The notes beneath the pieces are model-generated. The model saw only the letters and a program-made list of their open reading frames with translations, was not told the DNA's origin and made no database searches. This document shows, piece by piece, positions 1-8,033 of a stretch of DNA of 30,189 nucleotides; position 1 is the first letter of the stretch, and the number at the start of each line of letters is the position of its first letter. Position numbers and translations under genes: made by a program. This DNA comes from Treponema_I sp045616125 (lineage in GTDB: Bacteria > Spirochaetota > Spirochaetia > Treponematales > Treponemataceae), in assembly GCA_045616125.1 (NCBI GenBank), contig JAZLGC010000062.1, positions 1 to 30,189 on the forward strand, given 5' to 3'.

Positions 1-23
1 GCAACACTTTTTACGGACATAGC
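1..23 (+). repeat. 23-nt repeat, copy 1 (window edge)
   Basis: This segment differs by one base from the segment at 22691-22713 and matches the reverse complement of 22437-22459, also with a small difference. It lies just upstream of the first gene. The other two copies form an inverted pair around a structured element, so this copy may be one end of a similar unit that continues beyond the left edge. Nothing shows a function for it here. Confidence 0.55.
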
Positions 24-57
24 CTTTTTCTATCGTGTTATCCTGTGTTTCCTGCAG

Positions 58-63
58 TATACT
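58..63 (+). promoter_or_regulatory. -10-like hexamer, possible leaderless start
   Basis: TATACT lies six bases before the ATG at 70, and no Shine-Dalgarno is visible in the gap. Transcription would be expected to start at or next to the A of the start codon. No convincing -35 hexamer is seen at 16-18 nt spacing. The same arrangement precedes metF, proC, one GH3 gene and the lysR-type gene. Confidence 0.4.
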
Positions 64-69
64 AAAAAT

Positions 70-1359
70 ATGAAAACGAAAGTAATAGAATTATCTTATG
101 ATAAGGTACAGGCTTTGCCTATAGAGCCCCATAAAAAACCGCATAAACCAAGTGCATTGCTTCGTTGGGTTGCCCGAATTGCCGGTGCCGGAGAACTGAA
201 AGCCACCGGTTTTACCTGGACAGAAGAAGGCATGGAAAAACTGGGCAAAAAAGAGCCCTGTCTGATTTTAATGAACCACAGTTGTTTTCTTGACCTGAAA
301 ATGGCCATGAAAATCTTCAAAGACCGTCCGTTCAACATCGTCTGCACCAGCGATGGCTTTGTTGGCAAGGAATGGCTTATGCACCATCTGGGCTGTATTC
401 CTACCCATAAATTCGTTACTGATGTCACCCTGGTACGGGATATGCTGTATGCTCTGCACACCCTGAAATCTTCAGTGCTCATGTATCCGGAAGCCAGTTA
501 CAGTTTTGACGGTACCCAGACCAATTTTTCTGCCGGCCTTGCTAAAAGCCTGAAACTGCTCAACGTTCCTGTAGTACTGGTAACCACCGAAGGAGCATTT
601 CATCATGATCCTCTGTACAACAACCTGCAGCTTCGAAAGGTGACAGTAAAAGCCCATGTTAAGTATCTGCTGAGTCCTGATGAAATCCAGGATATGTCCG
701 TTGAAGCCATTGATACCATTCTGCAAAAAGCCTTTACCCTGGACTATTTTGCCTGGCAACGTGACAACAATTTGGCAGTAACAGAACCATTCCGCGCAGA
801 TTATCTGAACCGGGTACTGTACAAGTGTCCCGTCTGCGGTCAGGAAGGGAAAACTCTGGGCAAGGGGAAGACACTTACCTGCACTGCCTGCGACTCACAA
901 TGGACCATGAAGGAAAATGGCCAGATGTATGCCCATACGGGAGAAACTCACTACCCTCACATACCTGACTGGTACCGATGGCAGAGACGATGTGTGCGGA
1001 AAGAACTGGAAGAAGGAACCTACCGTCTTGATGTAGATGTAGATATTTACCTGCAGCGGGACAATAAAGCCATTTACCGCGTAGGCGAAGGCCACCTTAC
1101 CCATGATGCAACCGGATTTACGCTGATTGGTTGTCCTGACACAAACGGAAAACCGCAGCTGGAATACCGGCAGGGTCCGAGGGCAAGTCACAGTCTGTAT
1201 GCCGATTACTATTGGTATGAAATTGGCGACATGATCTGTATTGGTAACATGAAAACCCTGTATTACTGCTTCCCGAAAAATGCCGGTGACATAGTGGCTA
1301 AAACAAGGCTTGCCACCGAAGAACTGTACAGAATGACTGCTAGTGCCGTATCCCGATAA
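70..1359 (+). CDS. PlsC-like acyltransferase with C-terminal zinc ribbon
   Basis: The 429-residue protein resembles the lysophospholipid/1-acylglycerol-3-phosphate acyltransferase superfamily, which moves acyl chains onto phospholipid precursors at the membrane. The H-x4-D catalytic motif is seen as NHSCFLD (H70, D75). The second conserved block, usually PEGTRS-like, is degenerate here (YPEASYS, residues 139-145). After the acyltransferase fold comes a zinc-ribbon-like CPVC...CTAC (C253, C256, C271, C274), followed by about 150 residues I do not recognise. That tail makes the protein much longer than a standard 240-residue PlsC. The start is chosen by homology-like beginning and the -10 box just upstream; there is no Shine-Dalgarno. 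The stop overlaps the convergent gene by 20 bp. The substrate may not be a standard phospholipid precursor. The superfamily call is fairly sure, the reaction is not. Confidence 0.72.
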   Translation: MKTKVIELSYDKVQALPIEPHKKPHKPSALLRWVARIAGAGELKATGFTWTEEGMEKLGKKEPCLILMNHSCFLDLKMAMKIFKDRPFNIVCTSDGFVGKEWLMHHLGCIPTHKFVTDVTLVRDMLYALHTLKSSVLMYPEASYSFDGTQTNFSAGLAKSLKLLNVPVVLVTTEGAFHHDPLYNNLQLRKVTVKAHVKYLLSPDEIQDMSVEAIDTILQKAFTLDYFAWQRDNNLAVTEPFRADYLNRVLYKCPVCGQEGKTLGKGKTLTCTACDSQWTMKENGQMYAHTGETHYPHIPDWYRWQRRCVRKELEEGTYRLDVDVDIYLQRDNKAIYRVGEGHLTHDATGFTLIGCPDTNGKPQLEYRQGPRASHSLYADYYWYEIGDMICIGNMKTLYYCFPKNAGDIVAKTRLATEELYRMTASAVSR

Positions 1360-1966
1360 AGGCAGTGACGGATTTTTCCGGCGCCATAATCAGCGTATCC
1401 ATGAGAGTCAGACCGATTTTACTGCAGTTCAGGAAACGAAAGAAAACCTTCTGGTTTTCAAGACTGCAGTCGCCGAACCCTGGTGAAAACCGTGCAGGCG
1501 TTGAACCACCAGCCGCGGCAGTCTGGTCTTTTATGAATGCGTTGAACTGATCGACAAAACTTTCCACATACATGGCAGCCGTTGCCTGATACACACTGGC
1601 TTTTACCGGGTCAGATGCGGTTGCCCGGCGGATTGCAGCGTCAATGGGAGCCCCGATGGTAGCGGCAAAAAGCACCACCTGACTGCTACCGCGAAGGTTA
1701 AAGGCCAGATTGCTGCTGGAAATGACAGTTTCTGAAGCAGTTCCCGGACAGAGGATTACCGTTCCTGCCTGTTCATCTACCTGCACCGGGAACTGATCCC
1801 ACACCAGCCGGGGCTGCAGGAATGGCCGGAGTTCCCTGATGGCGATATCTATCAGTAAAGCCACTGCAGGTTCAGGCTCTGCCGTTACCGGATACCCCAG
1901 ATACCGTGCCACTTCAGAGGGAACAGGGGGAATCTGGTCTCGGTCAAGGTTAAAAAACTGATTCAT
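1340..1966 (-). CDS. Stand-alone methionine synthase activation-domain protein
   Basis: The 208-residue protein looks like the C-terminal S-adenosylmethionine-binding activation domain of cobalamin-dependent methionine synthase (MetH), encoded as a separate gene. Typical features are RFSPGFGDCSLENQ in the last third, followed by IGLTLMDTLIMAPEKSVTAFIGI. In MetH this domain supports reductive remethylation of cob(II)alamin. The ATG directly abuts the metF stop (start codon 1964-1966, metF stop 1967-1969), so the two are surely co-transcribed and translationally coupled. The pairing with metF, which makes the methyl donor 5-methyl-THF, supports a role in methionine/one-carbon metabolism. The rest of the methionine synthase must lie elsewhere. 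The 3' end overlaps the convergent acyltransferase gene by 20 bp. Confidence 0.8.
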   Translation of the reverse strand: MNQFFNLDRDQIPPVPSEVARYLGYPVTAEPEPAVALLIDIAIRELRPFLQPRLVWDQFPVQVDEQAGTVILCPGTASETVISSSNLAFNLRGSSQVVLFAATIGAPIDAAIRRATASDPVKASVYQATAAMYVESFVDQFNAFIKDQTAAAGGSTPARFSPGFGDCSLENQKVFFRFLNCSKIGLTLMDTLIMAPEKSVTAFIGIRH

Positions 1967-2815
1967 TCAGTCAAACAGGCTGCGAGTTGCCTGGTTAATG
2001 CGGCGGGCAACTTCCGGATTATTCATGGTATATAAGTGAACACCATCAACCCCGTTGGTTACCAGGTCACAAATCTGGTCAATAGCATAGGCAATGCCGG
2101 CATCACGGATGGCTACTGGATTGTTTTCATACCGAGTCATCATGCGGGTGAATTTTTCGGGCAGCACCGCATTGGTAAGGCTTACCATACGTTCAATGCT
2201 TTTCCGGTTGGTGGCAGGCATAATACCGGCTTCCAGCGGGCTTTTTACACCGGCAAGACGGGCACGTTCCACAAAGCGGTAGAACTTTTCGTTATCAAAA
2301 AAGAGCTGGCTTAAAAAATGGGTGGCACCGGCTTCTTCCTTTTCCTTAAGGGCCTGAATATCCTGCATGACATCAGAACTTTCAGGGTGCAGTTCCGGAT
2401 AGCAGGCAGCATAGATTTCAAACTGGTTTTCCGTATCCCATTCCTTTATAAAGCGGATAAGGTCTGATGCGTGAGCAAAATCCTTTGAAGGTTCCAGACC
2501 TTCAACCCGGTCACCGCGAAGAGCAAGAATGTTCCGCACGCCGGCATCCTTAAACTGCTGCAGAACCGCTGCACAGGCATCTTTTGAAAGATGAATACAC
2601 GGCAGGTGTACAACACTTTCTACACCACACACGTTGTTGATATGGTCAGCAATAAGCAGGGTATTCTCACAATTCGAGGAACCGCCGGCACCATAGGTTA
2701 CGCTCATGAAATCCGGCCGCAAGTCCTTCAACTGATTAAGGGTCTCAAATACTGTTTCAATGCCCATGGTCTTTTTGGGCGGGAAAACTTCCATGGAAAA
2801 AATCTGTTCAGGCAT
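1967..2815 (-). CDS. metF: Methylenetetrahydrofolate reductase
   Basis: This 282-residue protein has the normal length of bacterial MetF, a cytoplasmic FAD enzyme reducing 5,10-methylene-THF to 5-methyl-THF. Visible family signatures are the N-terminal MEVFPPK (the Glu at position 9 corresponds to the family's catalytic glutamate), SVTYGAGGS near residues 39-47, and ILALRGD near residue 97. It is the first gene of a two-gene unit with the abutting methionine synthase activation-domain gene, so its product would feed methionine synthesis. The ATG at 2815 has no Shine-Dalgarno; a TTGAAT-N17-TATACT promoter ends six bases before it, so translation probably begins on a leaderless message. Confidence 0.93.
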   Translation of the reverse strand: MPEQIFSMEVFPPKKTMGIETVFETLNQLKDLRPDFMSVTYGAGGSSNCENTLLIADHINNVCGVESVVHLPCIHLSKDACAAVLQQFKDAGVRNILALRGDRVEGLEPSKDFAHASDLIRFIKEWDTENQFEIYAACYPELHPESSDVMQDIQALKEKEEAGATHFLSQLFFDNEKFYRFVERARLAGVKSPLEAGIMPATNRKSIERMVSLTNAVLPEKFTRMMTRYENNPVAIRDAGIAYAIDQICDLVTNGVDGVHLYTMNNPEVARRINQATRSLFD

Positions 2816-2821
2816 GCTACG

Positions 2822-2850
2822 AGTATATGTTTTTCTGCATAAATATTCAA
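2822..2850 (-). promoter_or_regulatory. metF promoter, leaderless type
   Basis: On the minus strand a -35 hexamer TTGAAT (2845-2850) and a -10 hexamer TATACT (2822-2827) are separated by exactly 17 bp. Only six bases separate the -10 box from the metF ATG, so the start point should fall at or next to the start codon. Confidence 0.6.
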
Positions 2851-2974
2851 TTTTTGAAGTTATACTTAATTTCTATTGATAGCTATAGCCTGGTTGATAG
2901 AGATTTTTTTTACAAATTCTAAATCACGCGTTACACTTAAAAATATAGGAATGATCTGCACTACTAAGCGATGT

Positions 2975-3127
2975 GAAAAATCGAGAGGTGGAACGGGGAC
3001 TGGAAAAATTGTTGAAGTCCGGCGTCCATGCGTCCAGCATGGACAGACGATAGTTTCTTAGCCGGACTTCACCAATAGCGACGCTAGCTAGCGGTTTTCC
3101 AGTCACCGTTACACCGGTAGATTTTTC
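2975..3127 (+). ncRNA. Structured repeat, copy A (candidate RNA)
   Basis: This is a 153-nt nested stem structure. Helices: P1 2975-2982 with 3120-3127 (8 bp); an internal loop GAGA/GGTA; P2 2987-3007 with 3095-3115 (19 bp, two mismatches); ATTG 3008-3011 with CAAT 3073-3076; P3 3014-3023 with 3061-3070 (10 bp perfect); P4 3024-3031 with 3037-3044 (8 bp perfect, 5-nt loop). An unpaired ATAGTTTCTT lies at 3050-3059. The 23-nt segment at 3071-3093 is identical in copy B and contains the 12-bp palindrome CGCTAGCTAGCG. Several helix positions differ from copy B with pairing kept. The strand is assigned arbitrarily. It could be an independent small RNA, part of a mobile element, or a DNA hairpin. 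Confidence 0.55.
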
Positions 3128-3195
3128 ATATGGTAACTGATTAATAGCAAATTATTCCTACAATTATTTTTCATAACAGAAAAAACGGAGGGTTT

Positions 3196-4254
3196 ATGAA
3201 AAAAATCAAATCTGTGGTAAGCGTTCTGCTTATGCTGAGTCTGGCTGCATCACTGGTATTTGCCGGTGGTAGCAAAGAAAAGAAAGATGCTGGAACACTG
3301 GTTGTATACGGCTCTTGTGAGGAAGAATATCTGGCTGCAGCCTGTGCTGCTTTTGAAGCAAAAACTGGTGTAAAAACCACCTATCAGCGCCTTTCAACCG
3401 GTGAAGTTCTCACCAAAATTGCTGAAGAAAACGGCAACCCATCTGCTGACGTTTGGTTCGGTGGTACCACTGACCCCTATAATGAAGCTGCTGCAAAAGG
3501 CCTTCTGGAACCCTATGCTGCCCAGAACGCTTCTCACCTGGTAGGACAGCAGTTCAAAGATGCTGACAACAACTGGTACGGTATTTACCGCGGTATCCTG
3601 GGATTCTTCTGGAACACTGAAGAACTGGCACGGCTTGGCCTGCAGCCACCAAAAGACTGGGACGACCTGACCAAACCTGAATACAAAGGCCTTATCTCTT
3701 TTGCCAACCCAAACACTGCCGGAACCGGTAAACTTATCGTAAATACCATGGTTCAGATGAAAGGCGAAGATGCTGCAATGAAATACTTTGCTGCTGTTGA
3801 TAAAAACATCGCTCAGTACACCAAATCTGGTTCCGGTCCTTCTAAACTGGTTCCAGTTGGAGAAGTAGTTATCGGTGTAGGATTCCTGCATGACGTTGTT
3901 TACCAGATTGTAGACAATGGCTATGACAACCTGGGAATGACCGCTCCATCAAGCGGAACTTCATACGAAATCGGTGCAACTGCAATCTTTAAAGGTGCAA
4001 AGAATATGGACAACGCCAAAAAGTTCATCGAATTTGCCCTTTCTCCAGACTGTGTAAACATTGCACAGGACAACGGTTCTTACCAGTTCCTGGTCATCGA
4101 CAATGCAAAACCTGTTGAAGCCGCTGTTAAAGCAGGTCTCGATAAAATTCAGACTATCGTTTATGACTTTAACGATGCAAAAAACAATGGTCCTAAATAC
4201 TACGAAGAATTCTTCAAAGTAATTTCAAACGACGACCGCGTAAAGACAAAATAA
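3196..4254 (+). CDS. ABC importer periplasmic binding protein
   Basis: The 352-residue protein is an extracellular solute-binding protein of the iron/AfuA/2-aminoethylphosphonate type. Residues 1-23 form a signal peptide (KK, hydrophobic core, VFA) with likely cleavage before GGSKEKK; there is no lipobox Cys, so it should be soluble in the periplasm rather than a lipoprotein. The mature start TLVVYGSCEEEYLAAACAAFE and the segment ADVWFGG near residue 90 are typical of the family. The adjacent tyrosines that bind Fe(III) in FbpA are not evident near the C-terminal half, so ferric iron is not assured; hexose phosphate or phosphonate are alternatives. The start has a strong GGAGG Shine-Dalgarno. 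It is the first gene of a three-gene operon; the permease starts 2 nt after its stop. Confidence 0.85.
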   Translation: MKKIKSVVSVLLMLSLAASLVFAGGSKEKKDAGTLVVYGSCEEEYLAAACAAFEAKTGVKTTYQRLSTGEVLTKIAEENGNPSADVWFGGTTDPYNEAAAKGLLEPYAAQNASHLVGQQFKDADNNWYGIYRGILGFFWNTEELARLGLQPPKDWDDLTKPEYKGLISFANPNTAGTGKLIVNTMVQMKGEDAAMKYFAAVDKNIAQYTKSGSGPSKLVPVGEVVIGVGFLHDVVYQIVDNGYDNLGMTAPSSGTSYEIGATAIFKGAKNMDNAKKFIEFALSPDCVNIAQDNGSYQFLVIDNAKPVEAAVKAGLDKIQTIVYDFNDAKNNGPKYYEEFFKVISNDDRVKTK

Positions 4255-4256
4255 GT

Positions 4257-5978
4257 ATGAGCCAGAAATCTGATCTGGACAGGAGGAAGTTCCTGTCCGA
4301 CCCGATTCTGGTAACTGCCGTTGCGGCAATTTTTGTATTCCTACTGCTGTTTATCGTATATCCTCTGGCAATTCTGCTGGTTGAAAGTATACAGGTAGAC
4401 GGCAGTATTTCTTTTGCAACATTCCGCCGCATTTTTGACATGAAGATGTTCAGGACAGCCATAACCAATACGCTGTTCCTGGGTCTTCTGTCCGGTATTG
4501 GTGCCACTTTAATCGGGTTTTTATTCGCCTATGTAGATGCCTACGTTGATGTAGGGTCAAAATTCACCAAAAAACTGTTCGATATTGTAGCGCTGCTCCC
4601 TGTAGTATCGCCGCCTTTCGTACTGTCACTTTCAGCAATCCTGCTTTTTGGCCGTACCGGTATTATTACCCGCAATGTTCTTCACCTGAACTCCACCAAC
4701 CTGTATGGCTGGCGAGGTATCGTTCTGGTACAGGTTCTGACGTTCTTTCCTGTCTGTTACCTGATGCTGAAAGGGTTATTGAAGAACATTGACCCCAGTC
4801 TTGAAGAAGCAGCCCGGAATATGGGAGCCTCCCGCTGGAAGGTATTCGTTACCGTTACCCTGCCTCTCATGCTGCCAGGTCTTGGTAACGCATTCCTTGT
4901 TTCATTCATTGAATCTGTTGCAGACTTTGCCAACCCAATGATTATCGGTGGCAACTACGATACCCTGGCCACATCGATTTACCTGCAGTTAACCGGTGCC
5001 TACGATAAATCAGGTGCCACTGCCATGGCAGTAGTCCTGCTGGTAATTTCCATGGGCCTGTTCGTTGTTGAAAAATACTGGCTTGAAAAGAAATCAGTAG
5101 CAACCCTGACTGGTAAAGCAAGCCGTGGCCGTACCCCCATCGACGATAAATCGGTTCGTATTCCGCTTACGACCCTCTGTGTCCTCATTTCCATTTTCGT
5201 ACTGGTTATGTACCTGCTGGTTGTATTCGGATCCCTGTTCAAAATCTGGGGACGCGATTACCATCTGTCATTCAAATGGTTCCAGTATATCTTCAAGAAC
5301 AAGGGATACCGCGTATTTACTGACTCCATCATGCTGTCACTGATTGCAAGTCCTATTACTGCGTTCCTTTCAATGATTATTGCCTATCTGGTAGTAAAGA
5401 GAAAGTTCATCGGTAAAGGCTTCATGGAATTTGTGGCTATGCTGGCTATGGCAGTTCCCGGTACCGTTCTTGGCGTTGGATTCATCCGCGGGTTCAACAG
5501 CGGTGTATTCCACTCCGGATTCCTGCAGAGTCTGTATGGTACCGGAACCATCCTGATTATCGTTTTCGTTGTACGTTCTCTGCCAATCGGTACACGAAGT
5601 GGTATTGCAGCATTGCGTCAGATTGATAAGTCAATTGAAGAAGCCGCCTACGATATCGGGGCTGACAGCGCCAAGGTTTTCAGTACCGTAACCCTTCCCC
5701 TTATCAGGGAGTCGTTCCTTTCCGGTCTTGTCACAACCTTTGTCCGTTCCATCACCGCCATCAGTGCAATCATCCTGCTGGTAACACCAAAATACCTGCT
5801 GATTACCGTTCGCATCAATGAACATGCTGAAAAAGGTAACTACGGTATTGCCTGTGCCTACGCCACCATTCTGATCCTCATAACTTTTGCAGCAATCAGT
5901 CTGATGAACAAAGGCATAGAGATTGCATCACGGCCACGCCCGGTTAAGGACCGGCCTTCCAAAGGAGACAATAAATGA
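4257..5978 (+). CDS. ABC importer permease, two fused membrane domains
   Basis: At 573 residues this is a double-length inner-membrane permease like FbpB/AfuB, with two homologous binding-protein-dependent transport domains in one chain. Each half has about six hydrophobic segments and one EAA loop that docks the ATPase: EEAARNMGASRWKVF near residue 183 and EEAAYDIGADSAKVF near residue 461. A hydrophilic linker with basic residues (around 280-300) separates the halves. It lies 2 nt after the binding-protein gene and its stop overlaps the ATPase start in an ATGA, so the three genes are translated as a coupled unit. The substrate is that of the operon and cannot be read from this protein. Confidence 0.9.
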   Translation: MSQKSDLDRRKFLSDPILVTAVAAIFVFLLLFIVYPLAILLVESIQVDGSISFATFRRIFDMKMFRTAITNTLFLGLLSGIGATLIGFLFAYVDAYVDVGSKFTKKLFDIVALLPVVSPPFVLSLSAILLFGRTGIITRNVLHLNSTNLYGWRGIVLVQVLTFFPVCYLMLKGLLKNIDPSLEEAARNMGASRWKVFVTVTLPLMLPGLGNAFLVSFIESVADFANPMIIGGNYDTLATSIYLQLTGAYDKSGATAMAVVLLVISMGLFVVEKYWLEKKSVATLTGKASRGRTPIDDKSVRIPLTTLCVLISIFVLVMYLLVVFGSLFKIWGRDYHLSFKWFQYIFKNKGYRVFTDSIMLSLIASPITAFLSMIIAYLVVKRKFIGKGFMEFVAMLAMAVPGTVLGVGFIRGFNSGVFHSGFLQSLYGTGTILIIVFVVRSLPIGTRSGIAALRQIDKSIEEAAYDIGADSAKVFSTVTLPLIRESFLSGLVTTFVRSITAISAIILLVTPKYLLITVRINEHAEKGNYGIACAYATILILITFAAISLMNKGIEIASRPRPVKDRPSKGDNK

Positions 5979-6958
5979 AAGAACAGAAAGGCGTTAAGCT
6001 GGATCATATTACCAAGATTTATCAGGATCCCAAGACAAAAAAAGATTTTGCTGCCGTAGACGATATTTCACTTGATATCAAGCCCGGGTCTTTTGTTACC
6101 CTTCTGGGGCCATCAGGATGCGGCAAAACCACAACTCTGCGTATGATTGCAGGCTTTGAAAGCCCTGATAAAGGTGAAATCTATTTGGGCGATGAAGCCA
6201 TCAATGCCCTGACGCCCAATAAGCGCGACACTGCCATGGTTTTCCAGAGCTATGCACTGCTGCCCCACTACAACGTTTTTGACAACGTTGCTTATGGGCT
6301 CCGCCTCCGTAAGATGGATAAAGACCAGATTCATGACAAAGTTATGAACATGCTGAAGCTGGTTGACCTGGACGGAAAAGAAGAACGTATGACCAACCAG
6401 CTTTCCGGCGGTCAGCAGCAGCGTGTTGCCCTTGCCCGTGCCCTGGTAGTAGAACCGGGTGTACTGCTTTTTGATGAACCACTGTCAAACCTGGATGCAA
6501 AACTTCGTGTTGCCATGCGCAGTGAAATCCGTAAGATTCAGCAGCAGGTTGGCATTACCGCCGTGTACGTAACCCATGACCAGAGTGAAGCCATGGCCAT
6601 CTCTGACCAGATTATCATCATGGAAAACGGCCATATTGCCCAGATGGGAACTCCTGAAGAAATTTACTACAAACCGGCCAATGAGTTTGTTGCAGACTTT
6701 ATGGGTGAAGTAAACTTTATTGATACCCCGAAAGGTAAGGCTGTTCTCCGGCCAGAGGCAGCCAGCCTCGGTGACACCGGAATTCTTCCCTGTAAAGTAA
6801 TTCTTTCAACTTTTATGGGAAGTTACCAGTACTATCAGGTTGAGTCAGAAGGAAAAATCATTAAAATCTGCGATTACAATCCACGTGGTCATAAAATCTT
6901 TAAGGCAGGAGATAGTGCTTTTGTAAACTACAACGAAAACGAACTGCACTGTCTGTGA
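5975..6958 (+). CDS. ABC importer ATP-binding protein
   Basis: The 327-residue ATPase energises the importer from the cytoplasmic face. All nucleotide-binding motifs are intact: Walker A GPSGCGKT (45-52), Q-loop Gln91 in FQSYALLPH, signature LSGGQQQR (143-150), Walker B VLLFDE (163-168) and switch His201. The C-terminal 80 residues, with VLRPEAASL, look like a TOBE-type regulatory domain, as in the FbpC/PotA/AfuC branch. The start ATG overlaps the permease stop by four bases (ATGA), with AAAGGAG upstream. A strong terminator follows after 3 bp, closing the operon. Confidence 0.93.
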   Translation: MKEQKGVKLDHITKIYQDPKTKKDFAAVDDISLDIKPGSFVTLLGPSGCGKTTTLRMIAGFESPDKGEIYLGDEAINALTPNKRDTAMVFQSYALLPHYNVFDNVAYGLRLRKMDKDQIHDKVMNMLKLVDLDGKEERMTNQLSGGQQQRVALARALVVEPGVLLFDEPLSNLDAKLRVAMRSEIRKIQQQVGITAVYVTHDQSEAMAISDQIIIMENGHIAQMGTPEEIYYKPANEFVADFMGEVNFIDTPKGKAVLRPEAASLGDTGILPCKVILSTFMGSYQYYQVESEGKIIKICDYNPRGHKIFKAGDSAFVNYNENELHCL

Positions 6959-6961
6959 TAC

Positions 6962-6996
6962 AAAAAAGGCACTTCACAATGTGAAGTGCCTTTTTT
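6962..6996. terminator. Bidirectional intrinsic terminator
   Basis: A perfect hairpin is formed by GGCACTTCAC and GTGAAGTGCC around a 3-nt loop (6978-6980). It is flanked by six A on the left and six T on the right, giving a U-run on both strands. It lies between the convergent ends of the ABC ATPase gene and the phosphate acetyltransferase gene and should stop both transcripts. Confidence 0.93.
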
Positions 6997-7006
6997 GTGC
7001 AATCAA

Positions 7007-8020
7007 TTATTTTGCCAGCGCTTGGGCCTGCAGGGTGGTAATGGCAATAACACCTACTATATCCTGCCAGTAGCAGCCGCGGCTTAAGTCGTTTACTGGA
7101 GCAGCAAGCCCCTGAATAAGACTGTACGCTTCTGCCTTACCAATTCGCTGAATCAGTTTATAACCGATGTTTCCAGCCTCAAGATTCGGGAAAATCAAAA
7201 CATTGGCATGACCGGCAACCTTACTGCCAGGTGCTTTACTCTGCCCTATTTCCGGCACAATAGCAGCATCAAGCTGCATTTCGCCATCCAAATCTACTGA
7301 GGGATATGTTTCTTTTGCTATGCGTACTGCTTCCTGCACCTTGGTAACAAAAGGATGCTTTGCACTGCCGAAAGTACTGTGGCATAAAAATGCTACACGG
7401 GCAGGTTTTCCCATAAGTGCTTCATAGGTTTCAGCAGTATCTGCACCAATTTCTGCCAGTTCTTCTGGCGTTGGATCCTGAGTCAGGGCACAGTCACCGG
7501 CAGCAATAATACCGTCATCGCCGAATTCGCAGTCAGGAATATCAAACATGAATACCGCAGAAGCCAGTTTTTTGCCGGGTGCACATTTAATAATCTGCAG
7601 AGCCGGACGCAACGTATTGGCAGTTGAATGACAGGCACCGGAAACAAGTCCGTCTGCATCTCCCATTTTTACCATCATGCAGCCGTAGGTGGTCCGGTCT
7701 TCCAGCAGTGCTTTACGGGCCAGCTCATCAGTCATGCCTTTTGCCTTACGCAGATCAACCAGTTTAGCCACATAACTTTCAAATTTTGGGTCTTTTTCAG
7801 GGTCTACAATGGCAGCACCTGCAATGTTCAGTTCATACTTTGCTGCATCTGCCTTAATGACATCTTCGTTACCCAGCAGCACCAGTTTTGCGGTTTTCAG
7901 TTCCAGAACCTTTTCGGCGGCCTGCAAGGTTCGTTTGTCCTCAGTTTCCGGCAGAACTACAACTTTTGGATTTGCTGCTGCCCGTTCATTAATAATATCG
8001 ATAAACGCTTTTTTAGCCAT
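7007..8020 (-). CDS. pta: Phosphate acetyltransferase
   Basis: The 337-residue protein fits short-form Pta, which interconverts acyl-CoA and acyl phosphate in the cytoplasm. Typical signatures are VVLPETEDKRTLQAA near the start, DGLVSGACHSTANTLRPALQ around residue 130, and near the end NVLIFPNLEAGNIGYKLIQR. The length and these blocks fit phosphotransacetylase better than the roughly 300-residue phosphotransbutyrylase. Yet the partner gene 13 nt upstream encodes butyrate kinase, so the true acyl group may be butyryl, or both. The start at 8020 (MAKKAF) is preferred over in-frame upstream codons because GGGGGAT precedes it and because upstream codons would run into the kinase gene. Confidence 0.88.
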   Translation of the reverse strand: MAKKAFIDIINERAAANPKVVVLPETEDKRTLQAAEKVLELKTAKLVLLGNEDVIKADAAKYELNIAGAAIVDPEKDPKFESYVAKLVDLRKAKGMTDELARKALLEDRTTYGCMMVKMGDADGLVSGACHSTANTLRPALQIIKCAPGKKLASAVFMFDIPDCEFGDDGIIAAGDCALTQDPTPEELAEIGADTAETYEALMGKPARVAFLCHSTFGSAKHPFVTKVQEAVRIAKETYPSVDLDGEMQLDAAIVPEIGQSKAPGSKVAGHANVLIFPNLEAGNIGYKLIQRIGKAEAYSLIQGLAAPVNDLSRGCYWQDIVGVIAITTLQAQALAK

Positions 8021-8033
8021 TTCACATCCCCCG

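Larger units (their letters stand above)
2816..3195. other. 380-bp divergent intergenic region
   Basis: No gene is supported here. From left to right it holds the metF promoter (minus strand), about 125 bp of AT-rich sequence with nothing recognised, the structured repeat copy A (2975-3127), and a likely promoter for the ABC importer with TACAAT at 3159-3164 and a strong GGAGG Shine-Dalgarno just before the ATG at 3196. The structured element lies between the two divergent promoters, so on this reading it would be in neither mRNA. Confidence 0.6.

Noticed and set aside
2975..3127. Riboswitch controlling the ABC importer or metF
   Set aside because: Predicted promoters for both genes lie between the element and the start codons, and copy B is not upstream of a similar gene. 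It remains possible only if those promoters are wrong.
2975..3127. Integron attC site or CRISPR repeat
   Set aside because: There is no integrase or cas gene, no spaced direct repeats, and the ends do not carry the GTTRRRY-type core.
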